Assembly: GCA_024688095.1 (NCBI GenBank)
Contig: JAILEJ010000051.1
Coordinates: 1 to 8,657 of the forward strand
Length of the DNA: 8,657 nt
Direction of reading: 5' to 3'
From: Butyrivibrio sp.
GTDB taxonomy: Bacteria > Bacillota > Clostridia > Lachnospirales > Lachnospiraceae
Made by a program: the position numbers and the translations under genes. A model generated the notes under the pieces. It was not told where the DNA came from and searched no databases. It saw only the letters and a program-made list of their open reading frames with translations. How positions within the stretch are numbered: position 1 is the stretch's first letter; every line of letters begins with the position of its first letter. Shown one piece after another: positions 1 through 6,405 of this stretch.

Positions 1-708
1 CTGGATTCCTATGTTATGAATGGTGGCTTGGCCGGATCTTATGTGTATAGTGAAAAAGAGGATAAGTCATCCTATATAAAAGATGTCTATACTACAATTA
101 TAAAACGTGATCTTGTAGACAAATATGGCATTAAGGAAGAGGCTTTGCTAGATTCTTTAACAGATTATATGATGGATAATATTTCTAATCTTACATCGGC
201 CAGCAAGGTTAGTAATGTTTTTAAGCAAAATAAAGTCGAAACCAATCATATAACTGTAGGCAATTATATGAAGTATCTTTGTAGTGCATTTATGTTCTAT
301 AAAGTGAAGCGATATGATATACGAGGGAAAAAGTATTTAGAGACATCTGATAAATATTATCTCAGCGATTTGGGATTTAGATATGCAATGCTTGGAACGA
401 GAAATATGGATTATGGCAGAGCATACGAAAATCTAGTTGCGCTGGAATTGCTGAGAAAAGGTTACGAGATTTATGTTGGTAAACTATATCAGAAAGAAAT
501 AGATTTTGTGGCAATGAAGCAAAATGAAAAAATGTATATTCAGGTTGCTGATAATATTTCTGATCCTGCCACGATAGAACGAGAACTTTCTCCACTAAGA
601 GCAATTAAAGATGCATACCCTAAAGTGTTAATAGCTAATACTTCACATGATGACTATGACATCGAGGGAATAAAAGTTTTGGATATAACCAGGTGGTTAT
701 TGCAGTAG
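1..708 (+). CDS. AAA+ ATPase with DUF4143 domain, C-terminal part (5' end outside window)
   Basis: The frame is open from base 1, so the ATG at 16 is internal and the gene begins upstream; 235 residues are visible. They match the C-terminal half of the large prokaryotic AAA+/DUF4143 family. Near the start is the 'NGGLAGSY' turn, the equivalent of the family's 'GGxP' motif. A winged-helix-like middle follows, containing 'YYLSDLGFRYA'. The end has 'GRAYENLVALELLRKGY', then 'KEIDFVA' and 'MYIQVA', which looks like a PD-(D/E)XK nuclease-like fold. The last catalytic E-x-K is replaced by Q-V-A, so nuclease activity is doubtful. The Walker A and B motifs would lie outside the window. Proteins of this family are common, often lone or mobile accessory genes, and their cellular role is mostly unknown. 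No terminator is evident after the TAG. Confidence 0.85.
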   Translation: MDSYVMNGGLAGSYVYSEKEDKSSYIKDVYTTIIKRDLVDKYGIKEEALLDSLTDYMMDNISNLTSASKVSNVFKQNKVETNHITVGNYMKYLCSAFMFYKVKRYDIRGKKYLETSDKYYLSDLGFRYAMLGTRNMDYGRAYENLVALELLRKGYEIYVGKLYQKEIDFVAMKQNEKMYIQVADNISDPATIERELSPLRAIKDAYPKVLIANTSHDDYDIEGIKVLDITRWLLQ

Positions 709-818
709 TCATTCATCAGAGCATAGATGACGAAAGTAAGAAACCGGATCATATTGTAGATAACTTAGATGAGTTAAGGAGTGTTAAGGGAAAATTTTTT
801 GAAAATAATTGATTTTAT

Positions 819-830
819 ACCATCGATGGT
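819..830. repeat. Perfect 12-bp palindrome ACCATCGATGGT
   Basis: The sequence is its own reverse complement, and the flanks extend it weakly (T818 with G831 as a wobble, A817 with T832). It lies in the spacer about 190 nt upstream of the exonuclease gene. With no loop it is better suited to binding a dimeric protein than to forming a hairpin. It may also simply be part of the gene remnant there. Confidence 0.4.
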
Positions 831-935
831 GTTGTAATTTTAGAGAAGATGAATCCAGAGGGAAAGATAATTATAAAAATCGAGAGATAATAACGTAGAG
901 AATATATGATTGAACAGTAGTTAGAGTAAATATTT

Positions 936-941
936 TATAAT
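936..941 (+). promoter_or_regulatory. Possible -10 box of the exonuclease gene
   Basis: A perfect TATAAT stands about 70 nt upstream of the exonuclease start. The best upstream match to a -35 box is TTGAAC at 910-915, but the spacing of 20 nt is too long for an ideal sigma-A promoter. In DNA this AT-rich a TATAAT alone is weak evidence. Confidence 0.25.
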
Positions 942-1013
942 GTTTCCCTAAAAAATTTCCAGGGTTTAGTGAAATATGGGGTACATTATGAGTGAAAATA
1001 GGAGTATTTAATT

Positions 1014-1862
1014 ATGAAAGAATCAAAAGGTTTAAAATTTATTTCCTGGAATATAGATTCCTTAAATGCTGCATTAACGTCCACATCTCCAAGAGCAGGA
1101 CTTTCCAGGGCAGTTCTTGAAACAATAAAGAATGAGGAGGCAGATGTTATAGCCATTCAGGAGACTAAGCTTCCGGCTACAGGACCATCATCAAAGCATG
1201 AGGAAATACTAAAAGATACATTTCCAGGTTTTAAATATGTGTGGGTAAGCTCAGAACCTCCAGCCAGGAAGGGTTATGCAGGTACCATGATCCTTTACAA
1301 GGAGAAATTATCAGCAACTTCAATAGTTCCTAAAATAGGAGCGCCTGATACTATGGACTTCGAAGGACGTCTTTTAACCTTGGAATTTGATAAGTTCTAT
1401 TTTGTAAATGTATATACACCAAATGCAGGTGATGGTTTAAAGCGTCTGGCTGAACGTCAGGAATGGGACAAGCTATATGCAGATTATCTGAGTAAGCTTG
1501 ATGAAAGTAAACCAGTTATTGCATGTGGAGATTTTAATGTGGCTCATCAGGAAATTGATCTTGCTAATCCAGATACTAATCATATGTCTGCTGGATTTAC
1601 AGATGAAGAAAGGGCAGGCTTTACAAATCTTCTATCAAAGGGATTCACTGATAGCTTCCGATATGTGAATGGCCAGGTGAAGGGTGTATATTCATGGTGG
1701 GCTCAGAGAATAAAGACCAGTAAGATTAATAATGCGGGATGGCGCCTTGACTATTTCTTGGTTAGTGACAGAATTAAGGATTCTATTAAAAAATCCCAAA
1801 TGCTTGATTCTGGGGAACGCCAGGACCATGCTCCAATTGTGTTAGAAATAGATAATATATAG
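1014..1862 (+). CDS. xth: Exodeoxyribonuclease III / AP endonuclease (ExoA/APE1 type)
   Basis: This 282-residue protein belongs to the exonuclease-endonuclease-phosphatase fold. It cuts DNA at abasic sites and removes nucleotides or blocked ends from the 3' end, in cytoplasmic base excision repair. All signature positions are present in order: N13 in SWNIDSL, the metal ligand E50 in QETK, Y134 in YTPN, D173 and N175 in GDFNVAH, the SWW aromatic stretch near 228, D246 in GWRLDYF, and the catalytic pair D271-H272 in DHAPI. It is somewhat longer than Bacillus ExoA (about 250 residues), mainly through a short N-terminal extension and the TSTSPRAGLSR insertion after the first motif. AGGAG at 1000-1004 lies 9 nt before the chosen ATG. 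The gene appears monocistronic and intact. Confidence 0.96.
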   Translation: MKESKGLKFISWNIDSLNAALTSTSPRAGLSRAVLETIKNEEADVIAIQETKLPATGPSSKHEEILKDTFPGFKYVWVSSEPPARKGYAGTMILYKEKLSATSIVPKIGAPDTMDFEGRLLTLEFDKFYFVNVYTPNAGDGLKRLAERQEWDKLYADYLSKLDESKPVIACGDFNVAHQEIDLANPDTNHMSAGFTDEERAGFTNLLSKGFTDSFRYVNGQVKGVYSWWAQRIKTSKINNAGWRLDYFLVSDRIKDSIKKSQMLDSGERQDHAPIVLEIDNI

Positions 1863-1875
1863 TTTTATATACACC

Positions 1876-1948
1876 TAAATATAATAAGTATTTTTGGCAG
1901 TAAATAAATATAATAAGTAGTTTTAGCTGAAAATAAATCTAATAAAGG
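1876..1948. repeat. 29-bp-period imperfect tandem repeat
   Basis: Units begin at 1876, 1905 and 1934. The first 15 bases of the first two, TAAATATAATAAGTA, are identical, and the second halves diverge (TTTTTGGCAGTAAA against GTTTTAGCTGAAAA). The third copy is recognisable only over its first half. It lies just after the exonuclease stop, in the 263-nt spacer before the lipoprotein gene. No terminator hairpin or clear promoter was found in the rest of that spacer. Confidence 0.75.
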
Positions 1949-2125
1949 TAATACATTTGGTTAAAAATATTAAACTTATGTATATAATACTTATTTGATG
2001 TTTTATGTATCTTATTTTGATGTGACTTTGATGGATTATTAGTTTATAAATGAGATGCATGAAAAAATAAAGGGACATATTTAATTCAATAATATGTTTA
2101 AAAGTATTAATATGTAGGAGGAATC

Positions 2126-3148
2126 ATGAGAAAATTACCAAATAATTTATCCAAAAGGTTTATTTGTACAGGAATGTGTATAGCACTTGCAACTGCAATG
2201 TGTGGATGTGGAAAAGGTGATGCTGCTAGTGATGTAACTGAAGAGGTCACTAGTGAAGCAGCCAGTGAAGCAGAAACAAGTACAGAAATTGCATCGGTTG
2301 AAGCTACAGAGGCGCCATCAGAGGCGGCAACAGAGGCATCTACAGAAGCTGCGTCTGTTGAGACGACAGAAGCAACAAGTGAGGCATCTAATGCGACTTC
2401 AGATACAACTTCAAGTATGAAATCAGATAGCAGTTCTGAAGCAAAAGTTGAAACTACAGAGACAAGTACAGAAACTATAAGTCAGGAAAGTGATAATGCT
2501 GTAGTTGTAGCTGGTGATGATAGTATAGAAGCAGATGAGGATAAACAGCTTCAGGTTATTGTTAATAATGCTGATACTTGGAAGGGTGTATTTGAACAGG
2601 GATATTATACAGTTACGGATCTTGATCGCAATGGAAGAATGGAAATAATTGCTGCTTCATGTCAGGGATCAGGAATGTATACTTATGCAAAGGTTTATGA
2701 AGTAAATGAAAACAAAGACGGTCTTGTTGATTGTACACCAGATAATTCATCGGGCGATATAGATGGCGGTATGGATTATCCTGATTTTATTATTGATGGT
2801 AATTTTATTACATTTACTAACGGCTCAAAGTATGTATATATAGCTTCTAATTCAACAAGAGTATCTGCTGGTGAGGGAGTAGAAACAATCAGTGCCTTTA
2901 TACTAGAAAATGGAACATTTGGAGTTAATGATCTTGCTTCTAAATATGTAAATGGCGATACTGTAGAATATACAAAGCTTTCAGACGAATCTGTAATTAC
3001 TGAAGATGAGTTTAATAATATTTCAATTTCAACCTATGAACAAGATGGTTATAGTAGATTTGAAACTACATTTAGCTGGACTGATCTTTCATCAGGTGAT
3101 GATTATGCGAACCTTCTTAATTGCTATAATAAATTTATGGGCAAATAA
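2126..3148 (+). CDS. Secreted lipoprotein with Thr/Ser/Glu/Ala-rich linker and EF-hand-like loop
   Basis: This 340-residue protein is predicted to be anchored to the outer face of the membrane. A basic N-terminus (MRKLPNNLSKR) precedes a hydrophobic stretch at 12-25 and a lipobox-like M-C-G-C ending at C28, the probable lipidated cysteine. Residues 31 to about 125 are a low-complexity linker of Thr, Ser, Glu and Ala, probably an extended spacer through the cell wall. Residues 138-340 form a folded domain I do not recognise by name. It contains D165-L-D-R-N-G-R-M-E173, a DxDxNGxxE loop of the kind that binds calcium in EF-hand and dockerin-like modules. AGGAGG at 2116-2121 supports the start. 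It seems to be transcribed alone, with strong terminators behind it. Substrate or partner is unknown. Linkers of this type are typical of Lachnospiraceae lipoproteins. Confidence 0.85.
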   Translation: MRKLPNNLSKRFICTGMCIALATAMCGCGKGDAASDVTEEVTSEAASEAETSTEIASVEATEAPSEAATEASTEAASVETTEATSEASNATSDTTSSMKSDSSSEAKVETTETSTETISQESDNAVVVAGDDSIEADEDKQLQVIVNNADTWKGVFEQGYYTVTDLDRNGRMEIIAASCQGSGMYTYAKVYEVNENKDGLVDCTPDNSSGDIDGGMDYPDFIIDGNFITFTNGSKYVYIASNSTRVSAGEGVETISAFILENGTFGVNDLASKYVNGDTVEYTKLSDESVITEDEFNNISISTYEQDGYSRFETTFSWTDLSSGDDYANLLNCYNKFMGK

Positions 3149-3172
3149 GATTAAATTTACAGTATGAACTTA

Positions 3173-3212
3173 CGGGTGTATACCATAAAAGGTATATGCC
3201 CGATTTTCTTTT
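3173..3212 (+). terminator. Intrinsic terminator 1 after the lipoprotein gene
   Basis: Bases 3173-3184 pair with 3191-3202 in an unbroken 12-bp stem, including two G-U pairs, around the loop ATAAAA. A T-rich tail (ATTTTCTTTT) follows. It starts 24 nt after the lipoprotein stop. Confidence 0.9.
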
Positions 3213-3250
3213 AGGCTATATCTAAAATGATATATGCCTTTTTTTTATTT
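3213..3250 (+). terminator. Intrinsic terminator 2, in tandem
   Basis: AGGCTATATC (3213-3222) pairs with 3229-3239, with a single bulged T at 3235, around the loop TAAAAT. Eight T residues follow (3239-3246). It directly follows the first terminator and resembles it in loop and right arm, so it is probably a diverged duplicate. Together they insulate the downstream ABC operon. Confidence 0.85.
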
Positions 3251-3276
3251 GAGTATATGGAAATAAAATATTGTTA

Positions 3277-3305
3277 TTGACAGTGCGTGTATAACTGTAT
3301 ATACT
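3277..3305 (+). promoter_or_regulatory. Near-consensus sigma-A promoter of the ABC/GntR operon
   Basis: TTGACA at 3277-3282 and TATACT at 3300-3305 are separated by exactly 17 nt, one base away from the vegetative consensus. Transcription would start near 3312, giving a leader of about 175 nt before the first ABC gene. So strong a promoter directly after two terminators suggests that the operon is held down by a repressor, most plausibly the GntR protein encoded within it. Confidence 0.8.
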
Positions 3306-3323
3306 GTGTATATTGTGTATATT
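3281..3323. promoter_or_regulatory. Candidate operator overlapping the promoter
   Basis: CAGT (3281-3284) and ACTG (3303-3306) form an inverted repeat that spans the -35/-10 spacer. GTATATAC (3297-3304) is a perfect 8-bp palindrome. GTGTATATT occurs twice head to tail at 3306-3314 and 3315-3323, with a related GTGTATAAC at 3287-3295. From memory, the Bacillus YtrA operator is an AGTGTA/TACACT inverted repeat with a 13-nt centre. The AGT...ACT here spans 24 bp, close but not identical. Binding by the operon's own GntR protein is inference. Confidence 0.45.
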
Positions 3324-3400
3324 GGAAAGGGCTAATAATTAAAAATAAGAATTGAAACGAGTTATGAAAATATATATTAAGTAAAATGGTCGGGATGTTC

Positions 3401-3454
3401 AAATAGATTAAATGGGTAAAATAGATTAAATGGGTAAAATAGATTAAATAGTTA
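3401..3454. repeat. Three 18-bp tandem repeats in the operon leader
   Basis: AAATAGATTAAATGGGTA is repeated exactly at 3401-3418 and 3419-3436. A third copy at 3437-3454 has two changes. Every unit contains TAG and TAA, so it is not coding. The array ends at a TATAAT (3453-3458) that lacks a recognisable -35 box, and lies about 35 nt before the first ABC gene. Confidence 0.9.
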
Positions 3455-3488
3455 TAATAGAAAGCTTTGAAACTATAGAGGTTAAATC

Positions 3489-4358
3489 ATGAGTGGTGAA
3501 TTAGTGGTTAAAAATTTAAGAAAAAATATGGGTGATTTTATATTAGGGGAGATTTCTTTTAAAGCATATCCTGGAGAAATACTTGGGATAATAGGAGAGA
3601 ATGGAAGTGGGAAAACCTCTTTAATCAGAACTATTCTTGGAGCCTATAAGCCAGAAAAAAATGACGGATTTATAAAGCTTGGAGATATAGATTCCTATGA
3701 AAAGCCTAAAGAATACAAAAGAGAACTCGCCTATGTCCTGGAAGAATCAGTTTTCAACCCTTCTATGAAATCAGAAGAAATAGGAAAATTATACGGGAAA
3801 TATTATGATGGCTTTGATATGACAAAATATAAGAAATTGCTGGAGGAATATGGTATATCCCTTACGAAAAAAATATTTGATCTATCTAAGGGGCAAAAAA
3901 TAAGACATCAGATTGCATTTGCCATGTCATATGACGCATCATGCTATATATTTGATGAACCTACAGGAAATCTTGATGTGGATTTCAGAGATGAATTTTA
4001 CGACCTTATGAGAAAGATTGTGGAGGATGAAAAAAACATGGTTATTTATGCTACTCATTTGGTAGACGAGCTGGAACGTATTGCTGACAGGATACTCTGG
4101 ATGGATGGGGGAGTAGTTAAGTTTTATGGTTCTTTAGATGAATTAAAGGATGGTTTCAGGATTGTAGAGGCCGCAGATTCCATACTTTCTGAAATACCTC
4201 CAGAGATGGTGGTTAAAAAGGCTCTTACAGGAATTCATAGTGAAGCTATGGTGGATATGAGAAAGGGTAATCTTAGTGAAGAATTAATGGGATATACCAG
4301 AATGGCTGAATTAAGGGAAATAATGTATTATTCTCAGACTTCAATGAATGAGGACTAA
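3489..4358 (+). CDS. ABC transporter ATP-binding protein 1 (YtrB/ABC-2 type)
   Basis: This 289-residue cytoplasmic nucleotide-binding subunit would power a membrane partner by ATP hydrolysis. Walker A is GENGSGKT (36-43), the signature is LSKGQ (132-136) with Lys in place of the usual Gly, Walker B with the catalytic Glu is CYIFDEP (D156, E157), the D-loop is GNLD (160-163), and the switch His is H190 in ATH. The Q-loop position reads YVLEE, with Glu for Gln, as is common in this export subfamily. After the ATPase core (to about 220) there is an extra 65-70 residue tail (IPPEMVVKKALTGIHSEAM...), making it longer than ATPase 2. AGAGG at 3477-3481 sits 7 nt before the ATG. It is the first gene of the operon and probably pairs with membrane protein 1, 65 nt downstream. 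The substrate is unknown. Confidence 0.92.
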   Translation: MSGELVVKNLRKNMGDFILGEISFKAYPGEILGIIGENGSGKTSLIRTILGAYKPEKNDGFIKLGDIDSYEKPKEYKRELAYVLEESVFNPSMKSEEIGKLYGKYYDGFDMTKYKKLLEEYGISLTKKIFDLSKGQKIRHQIAFAMSYDASCYIFDEPTGNLDVDFRDEFYDLMRKIVEDEKNMVIYATHLVDELERIADRILWMDGGVVKFYGSLDELKDGFRIVEAADSILSEIPPEMVVKKALTGIHSEAMVDMRKGNLSEELMGYTRMAELREIMYYSQTSMNED

Positions 4359-4409
4359 ATAAAAGATAAAAAGATTAAATGATTAAAAGATAAATAGATA
4401 AAAAAATCA
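4359..4409. repeat. A-rich low-complexity spacer of GATAAA/GATTAAA units
   Basis: The spacer between ATPase 1 and membrane protein 1 is built of repeated GATAAA, GATTAAA and similar words. It includes AGATTAAATG (4372-4381), which also occurs in the 18-bp repeat array upstream of ATPase 1. The ribosome binding site AGGAAGGA (4409-4416) follows at once. Confidence 0.55.
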
Positions 4410-4423
4410 GGAAGGAAATCAGG

Positions 4424-5143
4424 ATGTATCAGGCTTTAAAGGATTGTAAAAATGAATTATTTATAAGAATGTCCTATCATAAGAATTTAATTGTATTTAA
4501 TATTATTTTTGGACTTATTATTATGCTTTCGGCAAATGCAGGATGGTGTATGCTTTTAATTGTTGTGCCTATTGAAGCGGTACTTATGGATAGTGATATA
4601 TATGAGATCCTGCCTCTTACCAGAGAGGAATTAAAGTATAAAAAACTAGCAGTTGTTTTATATATAAGCCTTAAATATATGATTCTCAGATTGCTGGGAC
4701 GTATATTGATATTATCCTTTAGTAATATAGAAATAATATCCAAGATATGGAATTTACATATGATAAAGGAACATACTGGTTTTATGGTGGTATATTTTCT
4801 ATTTTCTATTGTTATATCATTCGAGCTTGGAATGAGTACAGTAATGAGTGGTCATTATAAGGATTTAGACTCTACTAAGAAAAAACAAAAGGTTTTATAT
4901 TCTCAAAATCCAGTTAAATATATATTAAATCTACTTGATACTATTGCGGGTGGTGCATTTTATTTTTTCGGTTTATCCCTGACTTTAAGCAGGATTATAA
5001 AAATTGGAAATTATGATCATATTGGTCATCATATATTTATGGGACTTATGATTTTGGTAGCTCTTGCCAATATATATGTAAATATAAAATACTGGGAGCC
5101 TGGAGATGTGAGTTTTACTTATATTGAAAACGAGGAAAATTAG
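4424..5143 (+). CDS. ABC-2-like integral membrane protein 1
   Basis: This 239-residue protein has about six hydrophobic segments, near residues 21-40, 41-57, 78-100, 118-140, 165-191 and 203-223. Between the second and third is DIYEILPLTREELKYKKL, matching the 'LP(x)(S/T)RxE...K' cytoplasmic motif frequent in ABC-2-type permeases. That motif and its place directly after ATPase 1 suggest it is the membrane-spanning subunit of an exporter. It is short for a permease, so it may act as a homodimer or with membrane protein 2. AGGAAGGA at 4409-4416 supports the ATG. Its TAG is immediately followed by the ATG of the GntR gene, which suggests translational coupling. No specific family name is claimed. 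Confidence 0.8.
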   Translation: MYQALKDCKNELFIRMSYHKNLIVFNIIFGLIIMLSANAGWCMLLIVVPIEAVLMDSDIYEILPLTREELKYKKLAVVLYISLKYMILRLLGRILILSFSNIEIISKIWNLHMIKEHTGFMVVYFLFSIVISFELGMSTVMSGHYKDLDSTKKKQKVLYSQNPVKYILNLLDTIAGGAFYFFGLSLTLSRIIKIGNYDHIGHHIFMGLMILVALANIYVNIKYWEPGDVSFTYIENEEN

Positions 5144-5512
5144 ATGAATATTAATATAAATAGCAAAAGTGCCATGCCTATATATGAACAGATAGAGCAG
5201 CAGATTAAGGAAGAGATTGTATCGGGCAGACTTAAGGAGGGTGAGGCTCTGCCTTCTATAAGAGGTTTTGCTTCGGATCTTAAGATAAGCGTTATAACTA
5301 TAAAAAGGGCTTACGAGGATCTGGAGAAGGAGGGACTTGTTTATTCTGTTCCCGGTAAGGGTGTTTATGTGGATAATCCTGATCTCAATTATCTTAAGGA
5401 GAAGGAGACCCTGGGTCTGGAGGAAAGACTTGATGGATGGATAAAGGATGCTAAGAATTCAGGGATGACCAAGGAAGAGGCGGCCTCCATGTTGGATATT
5501 TTGTGGGAATAA
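5144..5512 (+). CDS. GntR-family transcriptional regulator, YtrA-like
   Basis: This 122-residue DNA-binding protein has an N-terminal winged helix-turn-helix (about 12-77) with classic GntR signatures: PIYEQIEQQIKEEIVSGRL, LPSIR (36-40), TIKRAYEDLEKEGLVYSVPG and KGVYV. The remaining 40-odd residues are a short helical tail (LEERLDGWIKDAKNSGMTKEEAASML), as in the YtrA subfamily, which has no large ligand-binding domain. Such proteins usually repress an ABC operon that includes their own gene, often linked to cell-envelope stress or antimicrobial peptides. The regulator is more often the first gene; here it is third, abutting the stop of membrane protein 1, with GAGGAAAA (5132-5139) inside that gene as its ribosome binding site. 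The likely target is the promoter at 3277, by inference. Its coding sequence looks richer in G and C than its neighbours. Confidence 0.93.
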   Translation: MNININSKSAMPIYEQIEQQIKEEIVSGRLKEGEALPSIRGFASDLKISVITIKRAYEDLEKEGLVYSVPGKGVYVDNPDLNYLKEKETLGLEERLDGWIKDAKNSGMTKEEAASMLDILWE

Positions 5513-5536
5513 AACTAAATAGAGAGAGTAAATAGT

Positions 5537-5640
5537 ATTAAATATACTGGGAAATAATATTAGATATGTTTGAGAAAAATATTTAATATTCTGAGGAATA
5601 ATATTAGATATGTTTGAGAATGATATTAAATATAATAATA
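5537..5640. repeat. 44-bp-period tandem repeat between regulator and ATPase 2
   Basis: Units begin at 5537 and 5581, with a partial third at 5625. A 24-base core is identical in the first two (5553-5576 and 5597-5620, containing TTAGATATGTTTGAGAA). The flanks differ by a few substitutions (ACTGGG against TCTGAG). The third copy keeps only its start, ATTAAATATAATA. The region is non-coding. It could hold a second regulatory site or an RNA element, but no stable GC hairpin is seen. Confidence 0.85.
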
Positions 5641-5685
5641 GAAAATGTTTAATATGCAAAAGTTAGATTATTTGAGGAAATATAA

Positions 5686-6387
5686 ATGATTGAAGCAATT
5701 GATTTATCCTATGAAATAAAAAAGGGAAAAGATATATTTGCCATTAAGAATCTATCTATGAAATTGGAGAAGGGCTATATCAGCTGTCTTCTGGGACATA
5801 ATGGAGCTGGCAAAACCACTCTTATGCAGCTTCTTTTTGCTGCTATAAAACCTGATGGTGGAAGGATTTTATATAAGGGTGATGAGATAAATAGTAAGAA
5901 TCTTCATATTTACCATGAGAAGGTTGCCTTTGTGGGTATGGAATGGTGCGTAAAGTCAATGACTATCAGGGAAAATATGGCATTTCTAGGACCATTATAT
6001 CCTGATTTTAATGAGAAATATTTTGATGAATTGGCTGGTCGGATTGGAATTTTGGATGTAATGGATAAGACCTATGGAGATTTATCTAAAGGACAAAGGG
6101 CAAAGGCAGAGATTGTATTTGCCATAGCAAGGAATCCTGAATTTATTTTTCTGGATGAACCTCTGGCTAACCTTGATCCTGTGGTAAAAACAGAGCTTGT
6201 GAATATTCTGGTGGAGGCTGCCAGAGATAAGGAAATTGGCATATTATTATCTACCCATCTTTTAGAAGAGGTTTCAGATATTGTTGACTATGTGGTAATA
6301 ATGGAAAATGGAGAAATTATAGAAATTGGTGACCGTGAGACCATATTTGAAAAGCATGGAGCTTCAAGACTCAGGGAGATTTTATAG
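5686..6387 (+). CDS. ABC transporter ATP-binding protein 2 (YtrB/ABC-2 type)
   Basis: This 233-residue ATPase subunit is a compact, complete nucleotide-binding domain. Walker A is GHNGAGKT (37-44), the signature LSKGQ (133-137) shares the Gly-to-Lys change with ATPase 1, Walker B is FIFLDEP (D157, E158), the D-loop is ANLD (161-164), and the switch His is H191 in STHLLEE. At the Q-loop position the sequence is VAFVGMEW, without a clear Gln. It lacks the C-terminal tail of ATPase 1. GAGGAAA at 5674-5680 precedes the ATG. It follows the regulator after a repeat-filled gap and precedes the 17-codon ORF and membrane protein 2, its probable partner. The two ATPases may form a heterodimer or serve separate membrane partners; sequence alone does not decide. 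Confidence 0.93.
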   Translation: MIEAIDLSYEIKKGKDIFAIKNLSMKLEKGYISCLLGHNGAGKTTLMQLLFAAIKPDGGRILYKGDEINSKNLHIYHEKVAFVGMEWCVKSMTIRENMAFLGPLYPDFNEKYFDELAGRIGILDVMDKTYGDLSKGQRAKAEIVFAIARNPEFIFLDEPLANLDPVVKTELVNILVEAARDKEIGILLSTHLLEEVSDIVDYVVIMENGEIIEIGDRETIFEKHGASRLREIL

Positions 6388-6405
6388 AAAATCAGGAGAA
6401 AAAAT

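Larger units (their letters stand above)
709..1013. other. 305-nt spacer with possible gene remnant
   Basis: No complete gene is visible. One + strand frame stays open from 654 to a TAA at 888-890, apart from a single TGA at 810-812. Its reading after 708 is protein-like (IHQSIDDESKKPDHIVDN..., then FYTIDGVVILEKMNPEGK after the TGA). There is no good start codon with a ribosome binding site. It could be the decayed tail of a gene, perhaps left by an insertion or deletion next to the ATPase gene, or chance in AT-rich DNA. The rest, 890-1013, is AT-rich and holds the likely promoter and ribosome binding site of the next gene. Confidence 0.25.

Noticed and set aside
16..18. ATG at 16 as the start of the first gene
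   Set aside because: The same frame is open to base 1 and the protein family needs an N-terminal ATPase domain, so this ATG is internal.
377..604. Minus-strand 75-codon ORF
   Set aside because: Antisense shadow of the DUF4143 ATPase gene.
946..964. CCCT...AGGG possible hairpin upstream of the exonuclease gene
   Set aside because: The stem is only 4 bp with an 11-nt loop and no T tract, too weak to call.
1863..2125. Search for a riboswitch or promoter in the spacer before the lipoprotein gene
   Set aside because: A TATAAT at 1983-1988 and TTGATG words exist, but none pair at acceptable spacing, and no conserved structured RNA is recognisable.
3401..3454. Short direct repeats considered as a CRISPR array
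   Set aside because: The 18-bp units are directly adjacent with no spacers, and no cas gene is present.
4477..4743. Minus-strand 88-codon ORF
   Set aside because: Antisense to membrane protein 1; its hydrophobic content mirrors the opposite strand.
5459..5659. Minus-strand 66-codon ORF across the 44-bp repeat
   Set aside because: It overlaps the end of the GntR gene and owes its openness to A/T-rich repeats; no ribosome binding site or homology is visible.
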